From: Bacteroidales bacterium UBA1173
Lineage (GTDB): Bacteria > Bacteroidota > Bacteroidia > Bacteroidales > F082
NCBI GenBank assembly: GCA_002311655.1
Contig: DBYZ01000014.1
Coordinates: forward strand, 62,001-126,000
Reading direction: 5' to 3'
DNA: 64,000 bases
Below are positions 17,670 to 26,398 of this stretch, one piece after another (position 1 is the stretch's first letter; every line of letters begins with the position of its first letter). Under the pieces are notes generated by a model. That model saw nothing but the letters and a program-made list of their open reading frames with translations, was not told the origin of the DNA and did no database searches. Position numbers and translations under genes: made by a program.

Positions 17670-18874
17670 AAAAGAAACAGCTTGTTGTTTGCGGAGGCGG
17701 CAGTAGCGCTCATACGCTGATACCGTTTTTGAAGGACTCCGGATTTGAGGTGTCGATTTTTACTTCAAAACCGGAAAAATGGCATCATACCATCGAACTT
17801 CAATACCAATCGCCTGATGGCAAAGTCTTGGAGAAGTTTTCCGGACCTCTGAAAAAAGCCTCCAACAACGCGGCGGAAATCATTCCTGATGCCGACTACA
17901 TCGTCTTTTGCATGCCGGTTCACAAATACAGAATCGGACTGGAGGAGATTGCGCCGTATATCAACAAAAACAAGACTGTTTTCTTGGGCACGATGTACGG
18001 TCAGGGTGGCTGGAACTGGATGGTTGACGAGATAAAAAAGAAATACTCCTACGACAACATCGTGACTTTCGCCTTCGGCTTGATTCCGTGGATCGCAAGG
18101 ACTATTGAATACGGAAAAATCGGTGTGACATACGGCTGTAAGGCTGCCAACTACGCGGCATGTTATCCGAAATCATATTTCAAACAAATTGACGAGGAAT
18201 TTTTTGAGAATATCTGCAACAAATGGTTCGGAAAAGGTGCGGTGGAGCAGAGTGAAAACTTCCTCTCGTTGACGCTTTCCGTTGATAATCAGATAATTCA
18301 CACCTCTCGATGCTTCGGATTGTATAAGGTTTACGGCCGTTATTGGCAAAACAAGTCAGATGTGCCGATGTTTTATAGGGATTACGACGATGTCTCAGCT
18401 AATCTGCTGTCTGATTTGGACGATGACTACACCAAGATCAGAGAGGAGATCAAACGTCGTTATCCGCAAAAGGATTTTAGATATATGCTTGATTATCTTG
18501 CACTTGAGCGTTTTTCATATCAGTCGCACAACACTGATATCAAGGAGTCGTTCATTAACTCACAGACGCTTGTGGCTATTGGCACGCCTGCGATTCAGAC
18601 AAAGGAAGGTGTGTGGGAAATCGACAACAACCACAGGTTTTTCATGGACGACATCTATTACGGCAACTGCATCGCGAAATGGATGGCTGAGAAGCTTAAG
18701 ATCGAGGTCCCGACCATTGACGCTATCCTGCATTGGGCTCAGATGGTGAGAAACGAGAAGATTGTGGATGGTAATGGTCGCTTGATGATTGAAAATGAAT
18801 ATCTTAGCGCACCGTACAAGTCGGGTGTGCCTTGTTATTACGGATTTAAAAACATTGAAGATATAGTAGACTGA
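17663..18874 (+). CDS. NAD(P)-dependent opine/octopine dehydrogenase-like protein
   Basis: 403 aa. The N-terminal Rossmann domain has VVCGGGSSAHTLIPFL (8-23) and ADYIVFCMPVHKYRIGLEEI. The C-terminal helical domain carries the octopine/nopaline dehydrogenase pattern, including FGLIPWIARTIEYGKIGVTYG (about 134-154) and SLTLSVDNQIIHTSRCFGLY. Opine dehydrogenases reductively join an amino group to a 2-oxo acid such as pyruvate. Here the gene lies in a polysaccharide operon, overlapping the ATP-grasp gene by 7 bp and the flippase start by one base. An N-(1-carboxyethyl)-amino acid decoration of the polymer is therefore a reasonable guess, not shown by the sequence. A related methylmalonate-semialdehyde-type dehydrogenase activity cannot be excluded. 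Confidence 0.75.
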   Translation: MVKKKQLVVCGGGSSAHTLIPFLKDSGFEVSIFTSKPEKWHHTIELQYQSPDGKVLEKFSGPLKKASNNAAEIIPDADYIVFCMPVHKYRIGLEEIAPYINKNKTVFLGTMYGQGGWNWMVDEIKKKYSYDNIVTFAFGLIPWIARTIEYGKIGVTYGCKAANYAACYPKSYFKQIDEEFFENICNKWFGKGAVEQSENFLSLTLSVDNQIIHTSRCFGLYKVYGRYWQNKSDVPMFYRDYDDVSANLLSDLDDDYTKIREEIKRRYPQKDFRYMLDYLALERFSYQSHNTDIKESFINSQTLVAIGTPAIQTKEGVWEIDNNHRFFMDDIYYGNCIAKWMAEKLKIEVPTIDAILHWAQMVRNEKIVDGNGRLMIENEYLSAPYKSGVPCYYGFKNIEDIVD

Positions 18875-20331
18875 TGTCATTAGGTCAACAGACGGTTAGC
18901 GGTGTGGCTTGGACCACGGTACAGCGATTTGCCTCGCTTTTCTTGGCGTTTGTGGCAAATCTTGTGCTTGCGCGTCTGCTCTCTCCCGACGATTTCGGAT
19001 GTGTCGGGCTGCTGATGATATTCATCTCGCTATCGCAGATCTTTGTTGATGGTGGCTTCGGCTCAGCACTGATTCAGAAAAAAGAACCGACGCAGGATGA
19101 TTATTCCACGATTTTTTACTGGAATCTAATGCTTGCGACGGTGCTCTATCTCATATTATTCTTCTTGGCACCAGTTATTGCAAGGTTTTACGAAATCCCG
19201 ATTTTAAAGGAAATACTGAGAGTCCAGGGATTGATACTCTTCCTTGACGCTTTCGGACTGATACATAAGAACAATTTACGGAAAACGCTTCAATTCAAGA
19301 AGATTTCTTTGATAGTTCTGGGTGCTAACCTGATTGCCGTCGTTGTCGCAATAGCGATGGCTTACAACGGTTTCGGGGTGTGGTGTCTTGTCGCCCAACA
19401 GCTTCTGATCAGTGGCATGTCGACGGTTTTGTACTGGATTTTTAACCGTTGGAAACCTTCGATAATGTTTAGCGGAAAATCACTGAAAGAGCTGTTCAGT
19501 TTCGGCGGGTTTATACTTCTTTCAAACATGATGGTGACGTTTTTCAATGAGATTCAGTCACTTATCATGGGTAAGCTTTACACCGTGCGTGATGTCGGAC
19601 TTTACACACAGGCAAGAAAATTTGAAACGATAATGTCGGGCACGCCGTCAACTGTTGTGAATCAGGTGACGTTCCCGGTTTTCTCCAAGTTTCAGAATGA
19701 CATACCGCAACTGAGGAGCATTTTACGAAGAATCACAAAGGTGATGGCTTTTGTTGTGTTTCCGGCAATGATTCTGGTGATTTTAATAGCAAAACCAGCC
19801 ATTGTGCTGATGCTAACCGACAAATGGATCGATTGCGTGCCGTATTTCCAAATTTTGTGTATTGGTGGCATGGCGGAAGCGTTGGGTGACATCAATTACA
19901 ATGCCGTGGCGGCAATCGGAAAAAGTCGTGTTTTGTTCAGATGGACATGCATAAAGTCGGTGGTCGGCTTACTATTGATAATCGCTGGCTCGTTCTTTGG
20001 TGTCAGAGGCATAATCTGGGCGGTGACTATCCGTTTTTACCTTGTTTTCCTGATACATGCGTCGCTCGCGGCTCATTATCTTGACTTCAGCATCATCACC
20101 CAGCTTAAGGATTTGTTCGAGATAGCTGCCGTGTCAGTATTGGCTGGTGTTGTGGCATATCTTGTCAGTATGAAGGTTTTTGGTGCAATGAATATGTATT
20201 ATATCGCTGTAATTCAAATAGTTATATATATCATTGCCTATGTTTTGCTGGCGTTTTTGTTGAACCGCCCGATGTTTTCAGAGGTGAGATATATCAAAGA
20301 TATGTTTTTGCATAAGAACAAAGTGTCATGA
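18874..20331 (+). CDS. Wzx-type lipopolysaccharide/EPS flippase (WzxC/AmsL-like)
   Basis: 485 aa with about 12-14 hydrophobic segments, a member of the MOP exporter superfamily. The start MSLGQQTVSGVAWTTVQRF and LARLLSPDDFGCVGLLMIF are the hallmark of the polysaccharide-flippase group. GGFGSALIQKKEPTQDDYSTIFYWN (about 61-85) fits the WzxC branch. It flips undecaprenyl-PP-linked repeat units across the inner membrane. It starts on the last base of the upstream stop codon (TGATG) and overlaps the next gene by 4 bp, so translation is coupled. Confidence 0.9.
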   Translation: MSLGQQTVSGVAWTTVQRFASLFLAFVANLVLARLLSPDDFGCVGLLMIFISLSQIFVDGGFGSALIQKKEPTQDDYSTIFYWNLMLATVLYLILFFLAPVIARFYEIPILKEILRVQGLILFLDAFGLIHKNNLRKTLQFKKISLIVLGANLIAVVVAIAMAYNGFGVWCLVAQQLLISGMSTVLYWIFNRWKPSIMFSGKSLKELFSFGGFILLSNMMVTFFNEIQSLIMGKLYTVRDVGLYTQARKFETIMSGTPSTVVNQVTFPVFSKFQNDIPQLRSILRRITKVMAFVVFPAMILVILIAKPAIVLMLTDKWIDCVPYFQILCIGGMAEALGDINYNAVAAIGKSRVLFRWTCIKSVVGLLLIIAGSFFGVRGIIWAVTIRFYLVFLIHASLAAHYLDFSIITQLKDLFEIAAVSVLAGVVAYLVSMKVFGAMNMYYIAVIQIVIYIIAYVLLAFLLNRPMFSEVRYIKDMFLHKNKVS

Positions 20332-21428
20332 AAATTTGCTGCATCTTCAATATGGCCCCACATTACCGAATGCCGATCTTCTCACTGATGAGCGAGAACT
20401 TCGACTGTGATTTTTATTTTGGCGACAGAATGCAGCAGCCTATTAAAAAGCTGAATTACAACGAGTTAAAAGGATTTAAGAAAGAATTTCATAACGTCTT
20501 TATCAGAAACACTTTTTATTGGCAAAGAAAATCGGTGCGGCTGGTTTTCAAAAACTACGACTATTTTGTATTGAGTGGAGAGCCGTTCTGTATTTCATAT
20601 TGGGTTATCTTATTGTTAGCCAAACTGTTAGGAAAGAAAACCGTTACCTGGACGCATGGATTCTACGGTAGGGAAGGCGGCGTAAAAAAGGTCGTGAAGA
20701 AGGCGTTTTTCAAGCTTTTCACAAAGATTATGGTCTATTCCGACTATTCGATTGGCTTGATGAAAAAAGAAGGAATCGACGAGAAGAAGATGTTTTACAT
20801 TGCCAATGCGTTAGACACTGACAGTCAATTGGTTGTAAGGCGAAATCTTAAGAAAACGGATATATTCTCATCGCATTTCGGCAACGATGAACCTGTTGTG
20901 TTTTATATCGGCAGGATTCAGAAAATCAAGAGGCTGGATTTGCTTGTGGAGAGTTTTAAAAAGCTGAAGGAAGAAGGTCTGAAGTGCAATCTTGTCATTG
21001 TTGGAAAAGACGACGAAAATGTCGGTTTACCAAAGATTATCAATGAGTTGGAAATAGAAAATTCTGTCTGGTTATACGGTCCTTGCTATGACGAGGCGAC
21101 TATTGGTGAGATGTTTTACAACTCGGCGGTTTGCGTGTCGCCAGGCAATGTCGGCCTGACTTCAATTCATGCCTTGACGTATGGTTGTCCGGTTGTGACA
21201 CATGACAATTTTCCATACCAAATGCCTGAGTTTGAGGCCATTACACCTGATGGGACTGGCAGTTTCTTCAAGATGGATGACGTTGATGACATGGCTGAAA
21301 AGATAAGATTTTGGCTTGAGAAAACGCCGGAAGATAGAGAAAAGACTAGAGAATTGGCATATCGTACCATTGATGAGAAATGGAATGTGCATTATCAGAT
21401 TAACGTGATGAAAAAAGTTTTTGTGTGA
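20328..21428 (+). CDS. Glycosyltransferase, family 4 (GT-B)
   Basis: 366 aa. The GT-B layout has an N-terminal acceptor domain (TWTHGFYGREGG near 104-115) and a C-terminal nucleotide-sugar domain with FYIGRIQKIKRLDLLVESFKKL (about 190-211), VGKDDENV and a PGNVGLTSIHALTYGCPVVTHDN loop carrying the family's E/S-x7-E region in a variant form: the usual Glu after GL is Ser-Ile here. It transfers a sugar to the lipid-linked repeat unit on the cytoplasmic side; the sugar cannot be told. It has a 4-bp overlap (ATGA) with the flippase gene. Confidence 0.85.
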   Translation: MKICCIFNMAPHYRMPIFSLMSENFDCDFYFGDRMQQPIKKLNYNELKGFKKEFHNVFIRNTFYWQRKSVRLVFKNYDYFVLSGEPFCISYWVILLLAKLLGKKTVTWTHGFYGREGGVKKVVKKAFFKLFTKIMVYSDYSIGLMKKEGIDEKKMFYIANALDTDSQLVVRRNLKKTDIFSSHFGNDEPVVFYIGRIQKIKRLDLLVESFKKLKEEGLKCNLVIVGKDDENVGLPKIINELEIENSVWLYGPCYDEATIGEMFYNSAVCVSPGNVGLTSIHALTYGCPVVTHDNFPYQMPEFEAITPDGTGSFFKMDDVDDMAEKIRFWLEKTPEDREKTRELAYRTIDEKWNVHYQINVMKKVFV

Positions 21429-22636
21429 TGCCGAAGATTGTTCAGATAAATACCGCTTTGAATTGTGGCTCGCACGGCCGTATCGTGGAGCAGATCTCGT
21501 GCATGGCCGCGGGACGGGGCTTCGAAACGACCATCGTGCATGGTGCGCGGTATGTGAACAATTCACAATTCCCTGATATTCAGACTACTACGAAATATCA
21601 GGAAAAACTGAACGGCGTCAGAAGCTTGCTTTTCGATTCACATGGATTGGGTTTAAGATGCGCCACTAAGTCGCTGATTACCAAGCTGGAAGCGATCAAA
21701 CCAGACATCATTCATCTGCACAATATTCACGGTTATTATCTGAATTATCAGATACTGTTTGAATACCTTGCAAAATCAGGTGTTCCTGTTGTCTGGACGC
21801 TTCACGACTGCTGGAGCATGACAGGTCACTGTGCGCAGTTTGAGAACTACAAATGCGATAAATGGAAGACACAATGTCATGATTGTCAATATCTTATGGA
21901 TTGGTATCCGAAATCGATAATCGACAGGTCGAGGCGCAATTATGAATTGAAAAAGCGTTGTTTCACCTCGCTTGAAAACATGACGATAGTGCCTGTTTCG
22001 CATTGGCTGGAAGATGTTGTGAAACAGTCGTTTTTGGCAAAATATCCGATAAAAGTCATCAACAACGGCGTTGATTTAGCGTCATTTCGACCGAGCGAAG
22101 CGAGTGCAGAAATCTCAAACAAAAAATTCACCATCCTTGGCGTTGCCTCCAACTGGGACGACGACAAAGGTGTCAGGGAGTTTGTGAAATTGTCGGAAAA
22201 CAATGATTATCAGGTGATTATGGTTGGTGTGAAAGATGAAATGAAGCAAAAATTGCCAAAGAGAATTATCGCGATTTCACGTACCAGCAGTCAGTTGGAA
22301 CTCGCTGAGTATTATTCACATGCCGATGTTTTTGTCAATCCGACGTACAAAGACACTTTCCCAACGGTGAATCTGGAGGCTTTGGCGTGCGGAACACCAG
22401 TGATTACGTATAAAACAGGCGGAAGTCCGGAATCGGTTACAACAGAAACGGGTATAGTAGTTGATAAAGGCGATTTTAAACAGCTCTGTGAGGCGGTTGA
22501 GACAGTTCACAAAAACGGAAAACAGTGTTATTCAGCTAGTTGTAGGGAAAGAGCTGTGAAGTTTTACAATAAAGACGAACGTTTTAAAGATTATATTGAT
22601 TTGTATGAAAATATCCTTGATAACAGTCACATATAA
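21428..22636 (+). CDS. Glycosyltransferase, family 4, with repeat-derived insertion
   Basis: 402 aa from ATG 21428, which shares its A with the upstream TGA (a GTG one codon earlier is possible). GT4 features are LNCGSHGRIVEQI near the N-terminus, HLHNIHGYYLNY, the WTLHDCWSMTGHCAQFENYKC segment typical of the WcaC/colanic-acid-like group, VINNGVDLASF (about 213-223) and a C-terminal FVNPTYKDTFPTVNLEALACGTPVITYKTGG with the donor-binding ExxACG. Bases 22081-22115 are an arm of the dispersed element and encode SFRPSEASAEIS between the hinge and FTILGVAS. Family members usually have a short DLxxFRP-type turn here, so the arm lengthens a surface loop. Confidence 0.87.
   Translation: MPKIVQINTALNCGSHGRIVEQISCMAAGRGFETTIVHGARYVNNSQFPDIQTTTKYQEKLNGVRSLLFDSHGLGLRCATKSLITKLEAIKPDIIHLHNIHGYYLNYQILFEYLAKSGVPVVWTLHDCWSMTGHCAQFENYKCDKWKTQCHDCQYLMDWYPKSIIDRSRRNYELKKRCFTSLENMTIVPVSHWLEDVVKQSFLAKYPIKVINNGVDLASFRPSEASAEISNKKFTILGVASNWDDDKGVREFVKLSENNDYQVIMVGVKDEMKQKLPKRIIAISRTSSQLELAEYYSHADVFVNPTYKDTFPTVNLEALACGTPVITYKTGGSPESVTTETGIVVDKGDFKQLCEAVETVHKNGKQCYSASCRERAVKFYNKDERFKDYIDLYENILDNSHI
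22081..22115 (+). repeat. Family A element, single arm inside a glycosyltransferase gene
   Basis: gtcatttcgaccgagcgaag followed by cgagtgcagaaatctc matches the left arm of the intergenic copies, with the frame kept. Confidence 0.75.
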
Positions 22637-23366
22637 CAGTGCCGAGACCTTGCGCGACACCATGCAAAGCGTTATTAACCAGACGTTTAAGGATGTGGAG
22701 TATATTGTCGTGGACGGTAAGTCGAAAGATGCCACACTTGACATTGTGAAAGAGTTCGAGCCTCTGTTTGAAGGACGTCTGCGTTGGATTTCCGAACCTG
22801 ATAAAGGCATCTACGACGCGATGAACAAAGGTGTGAAGATGGCTCATGGTGATGTTGTGGGTATTTTGAACAGTGATGACTTCTTCGCTTCTAACAAGGT
22901 GCTTGAAACAGTTAATGCCACTTTCACGGAAAACCCAGCGTTGGAAGGCATTTATGCCGATGTGCGTTATGTTGATTGGCATGATACAAGCAAAACTGTG
23001 AGGATATTTTCTGGCAAAGATTTCAAGCGCGAGAAGCTCAACTGGGGCAAGATGCCGCCGCATCCGTCGTTTTATGTGAAACGTGAATGTTACGACAAAT
23101 TCGGGCTTTACAGCCTCAATTATCCAATCTGTTCCGACTACGACATGTTTGTGAAGATGATTTGGGTTGGAAACATTAACACGTTGTATATCAACGATAT
23201 ATTTGTAAATATGCGCAGTGGCGGCACGTCTTCAAGCGGTATAAAAGTGCATCGGAAAATCATGAGAGAGAGGATACGTTGCGTGCGCGAACACAATATG
23301 CCGAGCAATTTCTTCAAGCAGAGCTGGCGTTATGTAGAAAAAGTTTTAAGTCTGATAAAAAAATAA
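22605..23366 (+). CDS. Glycosyltransferase, family 2 (WcaA-like)
   Basis: 253 aa from MKISLITVTYNSAETL. An in-frame ATG three codons earlier also exists. GT-A fold signatures are VVDGKSKDATLDIV (39-52), ISEPDKGIYDAMNKGVKMAHGDVVGILNSDDFF with the DxD-equivalent NSDD, and CSDYDMFVKM later. It matches the colanic-acid-type family 2 enzymes that often add galactose or fucose-like sugars; no donor is assigned. Its start lies 32 bp inside the previous gene, so the two are translationally coupled. Confidence 0.87.
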   Translation: MKISLITVTYNSAETLRDTMQSVINQTFKDVEYIVVDGKSKDATLDIVKEFEPLFEGRLRWISEPDKGIYDAMNKGVKMAHGDVVGILNSDDFFASNKVLETVNATFTENPALEGIYADVRYVDWHDTSKTVRIFSGKDFKREKLNWGKMPPHPSFYVKRECYDKFGLYSLNYPICSDYDMFVKMIWVGNINTLYINDIFVNMRSGGTSSSGIKVHRKIMRERIRCVREHNMPSNFFKQSWRYVEKVLSLIKK

Positions 23367-23369
23367 CAT

Positions 23370-24740
23370 ATGAAGCATCAAAACATATATAAATCGTGGT
23401 ACAGGTTTGTGGCGAGTACGCTGTTGACCTTATTGCTGATGGCAACATTCGCTTACGTTTGGTATACTCAATTTAACATATTGTTAATCAAGGAGTTCCT
23501 TTTGAAAGGTAATTACTTTGTGATTGCGGTGTACGGCGTGATAGCTGCATATTTCATCGGCTTTTTCGGCGGATATAAGATCGGAATCAACAAAAAGACC
23601 AACGTCATCATATCGCAAATCATAGGTTTGCTGATTGCCAATGGTATCAATATCGTAATCACAATCCTGATTATCGGATTCTTGCATCTGGTGCCGCGTA
23701 TTGTGTTGTGTTACATACAGTTGTCTGTTGTGCAGATCCTAATCACAGTGTTGTATTCTTACTATGTGATGACACTGTTTTATAAGATTTTTTCTCCGTA
23801 TAAAGTATTGAATATCAAGGGAGAATACGAAAATAATCTGGCGGCGAAGTTTAACACTAGAGGCGATAAATACAATGTCGTAGGCGAGATTAGCTATGAC
23901 ACTGATATTGAAGAGATTAGCCGTACGGTTGACGATTACGACGCGGTTTTGATAAACGATGTGCCGAGCGAAACCAGAAATCGCATTTTAAAGATTTGTT
24001 TTGCAAAAGGAAAACGTGTGTATATCACCCCGAAAATCTCAGATATCATTATTCGAGGCGCTGAAAATCTCGCTGTTTTTGACACTCCGCTGCTGTTCAG
24101 TCACAACAACACCTTGACGCTCACTGAAAGAGGAATAAAACGACTTGCCGACATCTTCCTTTCGGCTATCGGTTTGATAATCCTTTCTCCGCTGATGATT
24201 TTGGTGTCGCTGGCGATTTTCCTTTACGACAGAGGTCCGGTTTTCTACCGTCAGACCCGTTACACTAAAAATGGAAAAACCTTCAAGATATTGAAATTCA
24301 GAAGCATGATTCCAAACGCCGAGAAAGATGGTGTGGCGCGACTGGCAGCTGAAAACGACGACAGGATTACGCCCGTTGGAAAGTTTATACGCGCAACGCG
24401 ACTCGACGAGCTTCCGCAATTTTTCAATATTCTGGCTGGCGACATGAGTTTTGTCGGACCGCGCCCGGAACGCCCCGAGATCGCTGACGAATACACGAAA
24501 GAAGTGCCTGAATTTGCTTATCGTCTGAAGGTGAAAGCCGGCTTGACGGGTTACGCACAGGTCTTCGGAAAATACAACACCACTTCTTACGACAAGCTCA
24601 AACTCGACATGATTTATGTCGAAAACTGCTCGCTTTTAATGGATTTGAAGCTTCTTTTACTGACTTTGAAGGTCATTTTCATAAAAGAAAGCACCGAGGG
24701 ACTTGAAGAAGGACAAATTACAGCTACGAATAAGAGATGA
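23370..24740 (+). CDS. WcaJ-type undecaprenyl-phosphate sugar-1-phosphate transferase
   Basis: 456 aa. Four N-terminal membrane helices are followed by a CoA-binding-like cytoplasmic domain (VVGEISYDTDIEEISRTVDDYDAVLI). Then comes the conserved catalytic part, with re-entrant helix GIKRLADIFLSAIGLIILSP, RGPVFYRQTRYTKNGKTF, KFRSM, the Asp-Glu pair in TRLDELPQFFNIL, GDMSFVGPRPERPEI and VKAGLTGYAQV. It starts repeat-unit assembly by moving a hexose-1-phosphate onto undecaprenyl phosphate. It is the large, WcaJ-like form; a second small PGT lies at 26.4 kb. The next gene overlaps by 4 bp. Confidence 0.92.
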   Translation: MKHQNIYKSWYRFVASTLLTLLLMATFAYVWYTQFNILLIKEFLLKGNYFVIAVYGVIAAYFIGFFGGYKIGINKKTNVIISQIIGLLIANGINIVITILIIGFLHLVPRIVLCYIQLSVVQILITVLYSYYVMTLFYKIFSPYKVLNIKGEYENNLAAKFNTRGDKYNVVGEISYDTDIEEISRTVDDYDAVLINDVPSETRNRILKICFAKGKRVYITPKISDIIIRGAENLAVFDTPLLFSHNNTLTLTERGIKRLADIFLSAIGLIILSPLMILVSLAIFLYDRGPVFYRQTRYTKNGKTFKILKFRSMIPNAEKDGVARLAAENDDRITPVGKFIRATRLDELPQFFNILAGDMSFVGPRPERPEIADEYTKEVPEFAYRLKVKAGLTGYAQVFGKYNTTSYDKLKLDMIYVENCSLLMDLKLLLLTLKVIFIKESTEGLEEGQITATNKR

Positions 24741-25489
24741 CACCGCTGGTTTCCATAATAATGCCTTGTTATAATGCTGAGCGTTACATCGCTCAAAGCA
24801 TCGAATCGGTTTTGGCGCAGACATGCCAGAACTGGGAGTTGCTCATCACAGATGATGGCTCGACAGATAAAAGTGTCGAAATCGTCAGTAAATACAGCAA
24901 AAACGATGATAGAATCAATGTGATGGTGCCTGATGAGCATCAAGGTATAGCGAGAACCAGAAACATGTCGATTTCACGTGCGCGAGGACGTTTTGTGGCG
25001 TTTTTGGACAATGATGACCTTTGGAAACCAGAAAAGCTTGAGAAACAAATAAAATTCATGCTTGAAAAAGAAATTGGTTTCTCCTATACAAGTTATGAGC
25101 TTGTTGATCAAGATGGAATTACAAAGAATAAAATAATACAAACACAAGGGGTTGTTGACTATAAAAAATATTTGAGAAATACCATTATTGGATGCGGAAC
25201 GGTGATGATAGACCGTGATATTGTAGGGCATTTCGGCATGCCGATAAACGACACAAGCGACGATATGGCAGCATGGCTGAGCATCTTACGAAGAGGTTTC
25301 AAGGCTTATCCGTTGGATGAGGTGCTGTTGCAATATCGTGTGACAGGAAAATCAGCTTCCAGCAATAAATTCAAAGCATCACGAGATGTTTGGAGAGTTT
25401 ATCGTGATATAGAAAAGCTTTCTTTGACCAAATCTGTTTTTAGTTTTGTTTGTTATGCTTTTAATGCATTAAAAAAACGAGTGTTTTGA
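24737..25489 (+). CDS. Glycosyltransferase, family 2
   Basis: 250 aa. The N-terminal GT-A motifs VSIIMPCYNAERYIAQSIESVL, TDDGSTDKSVEIV, ARTRNMSISRARGRFVAFLDNDDLW (DxD as NDDD) and a C-terminal MAAWLSILRRGFKAYPLDEVLLQYR are standard for family 2 enzymes acting on lipid-linked glycans. The sugar and acceptor are unknown. ATGA overlap with the PGT gene upstream and TTGA overlap downstream. Confidence 0.88.
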   Translation: MTPLVSIIMPCYNAERYIAQSIESVLAQTCQNWELLITDDGSTDKSVEIVSKYSKNDDRINVMVPDEHQGIARTRNMSISRARGRFVAFLDNDDLWKPEKLEKQIKFMLEKEIGFSYTSYELVDQDGITKNKIIQTQGVVDYKKYLRNTIIGCGTVMIDRDIVGHFGMPINDTSDDMAAWLSILRRGFKAYPLDEVLLQYRVTGKSASSNKFKASRDVWRVYRDIEKLSLTKSVFSFVCYAFNALKKRVF

Positions 25490-26283
25490 ACTACGACTTC
25501 TTCATATATCGCAACGCTTGGAGATATAATTTAGCTCCTGATTGTGAACCGGAATTGTCAGATTCACAATGTGCTGAGTTGTTGAAACAAGGTGGCTGGA
25601 TGGTTCGAAATACGTATGATTTCGACTGCAAGGAAAAAACAAATTTCTGGTATCTGATAAAAGATTCTTTCGGCGGAATTAAGGAACAGTCACAGAACGA
25701 AAGGAAGAAACTTCGTCACGCTTTAAGAAGTTTTGATTATCAACTCATTGATGTTGAATTAGTTAAAAGAAGTGTTTATCCGATTGTCAAGGCCACTTTT
25801 GTGGATTATAATGTGACGGATCGTGAAATGAATGAAGGTGTTTTCAACGATTATCTTGAGCATTGCGGCAGAAACAAGTATGATTATTGGGGTGCTTTTG
25901 ATAAGGCAACAAAGGAATTGGTGGGTTTTTGTGCCGTTCATGTTTTTGAAAACTCATGCGAGTACGGCATCATCGGATTTTTACCTAAATATAAGCACAA
26001 TGCCACATATCCATACTATGGTTTTTTTTATAAGATGAACGAGTATTATCTTGGTGAGAAAGGTTTCAAATACGTTTCTGATGGCTCACGAAGCATCACT
26101 GAGCACTCGAATATCCAGCCGTTTCTGGAAAAGAATTTCAAGTTCAGGAAAGCATATTGCAAGCTTAAAATAAGATATAAATGGTGGTTCGGGGCAATAG
26201 TGAAGGTGCTGTTGCCGTTTAAAAATATAATAAGAAACAGAAATGTGAAGGCAATTTTGAATATGCATAAGATGCAGTATTGA
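25486..26283 (+). CDS. GNAT/FemAB-like protein of the polysaccharide locus
   Basis: 265 aa beginning with TTG (25486), which overlaps the preceding TGA. No ATG occurs until far inside, so the rare start is needed. The centre resembles acyl-CoA N-acyltransferase folds: NERKKLRHALRSFDYQLIDVE, VGFCAVHVFENSCEYGIIGFLPKYKHNATYPYYGFFYKMNEYYL and a helix ending KYVSDGSRSI. This looks like a FemAB- or GNAT-type transferase that would put an acyl or aminoacyl group on an amino sugar, but no textbook A-motif can be read. It is close to proteins seen in other Bacteroidetes EPS loci. The C-terminus is basic and hydrophobic (WWFGAIVKVLLPFKNIIRN), perhaps membrane-associating. Confidence 0.55.
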   Translation: MNYDFFIYRNAWRYNLAPDCEPELSDSQCAELLKQGGWMVRNTYDFDCKEKTNFWYLIKDSFGGIKEQSQNERKKLRHALRSFDYQLIDVELVKRSVYPIVKATFVDYNVTDREMNEGVFNDYLEHCGRNKYDYWGAFDKATKELVGFCAVHVFENSCEYGIIGFLPKYKHNATYPYYGFFYKMNEYYLGEKGFKYVSDGSRSITEHSNIQPFLEKNFKFRKAYCKLKIRYKWWFGAIVKVLLPFKNIIRNRNVKAILNMHKMQY

Positions 26284-26286
26284 CTT

Positions 26287-26390
26287 GTCATTTCGACTGG
26301 AGCCGATGGGCGGAATGGAGAAATCACCGCCTATGTAATGATACGTGACAGAAGTTATTGCCGGTGATTTCTCGACAAGCTCGAAATGAC
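26287..26390. repeat. Family A element, copy 3
   Basis: gtcatttcgactggagccga ... gaaatcaccg / ccggtgatttctcgacaagctcgaaatgac. It fills the gap before the last gene of the polysaccharide locus; a polymerase transcribing the operon would meet a strong hairpin here. Confidence 0.88.
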
Positions 26391-26398
26391 AATAATGA

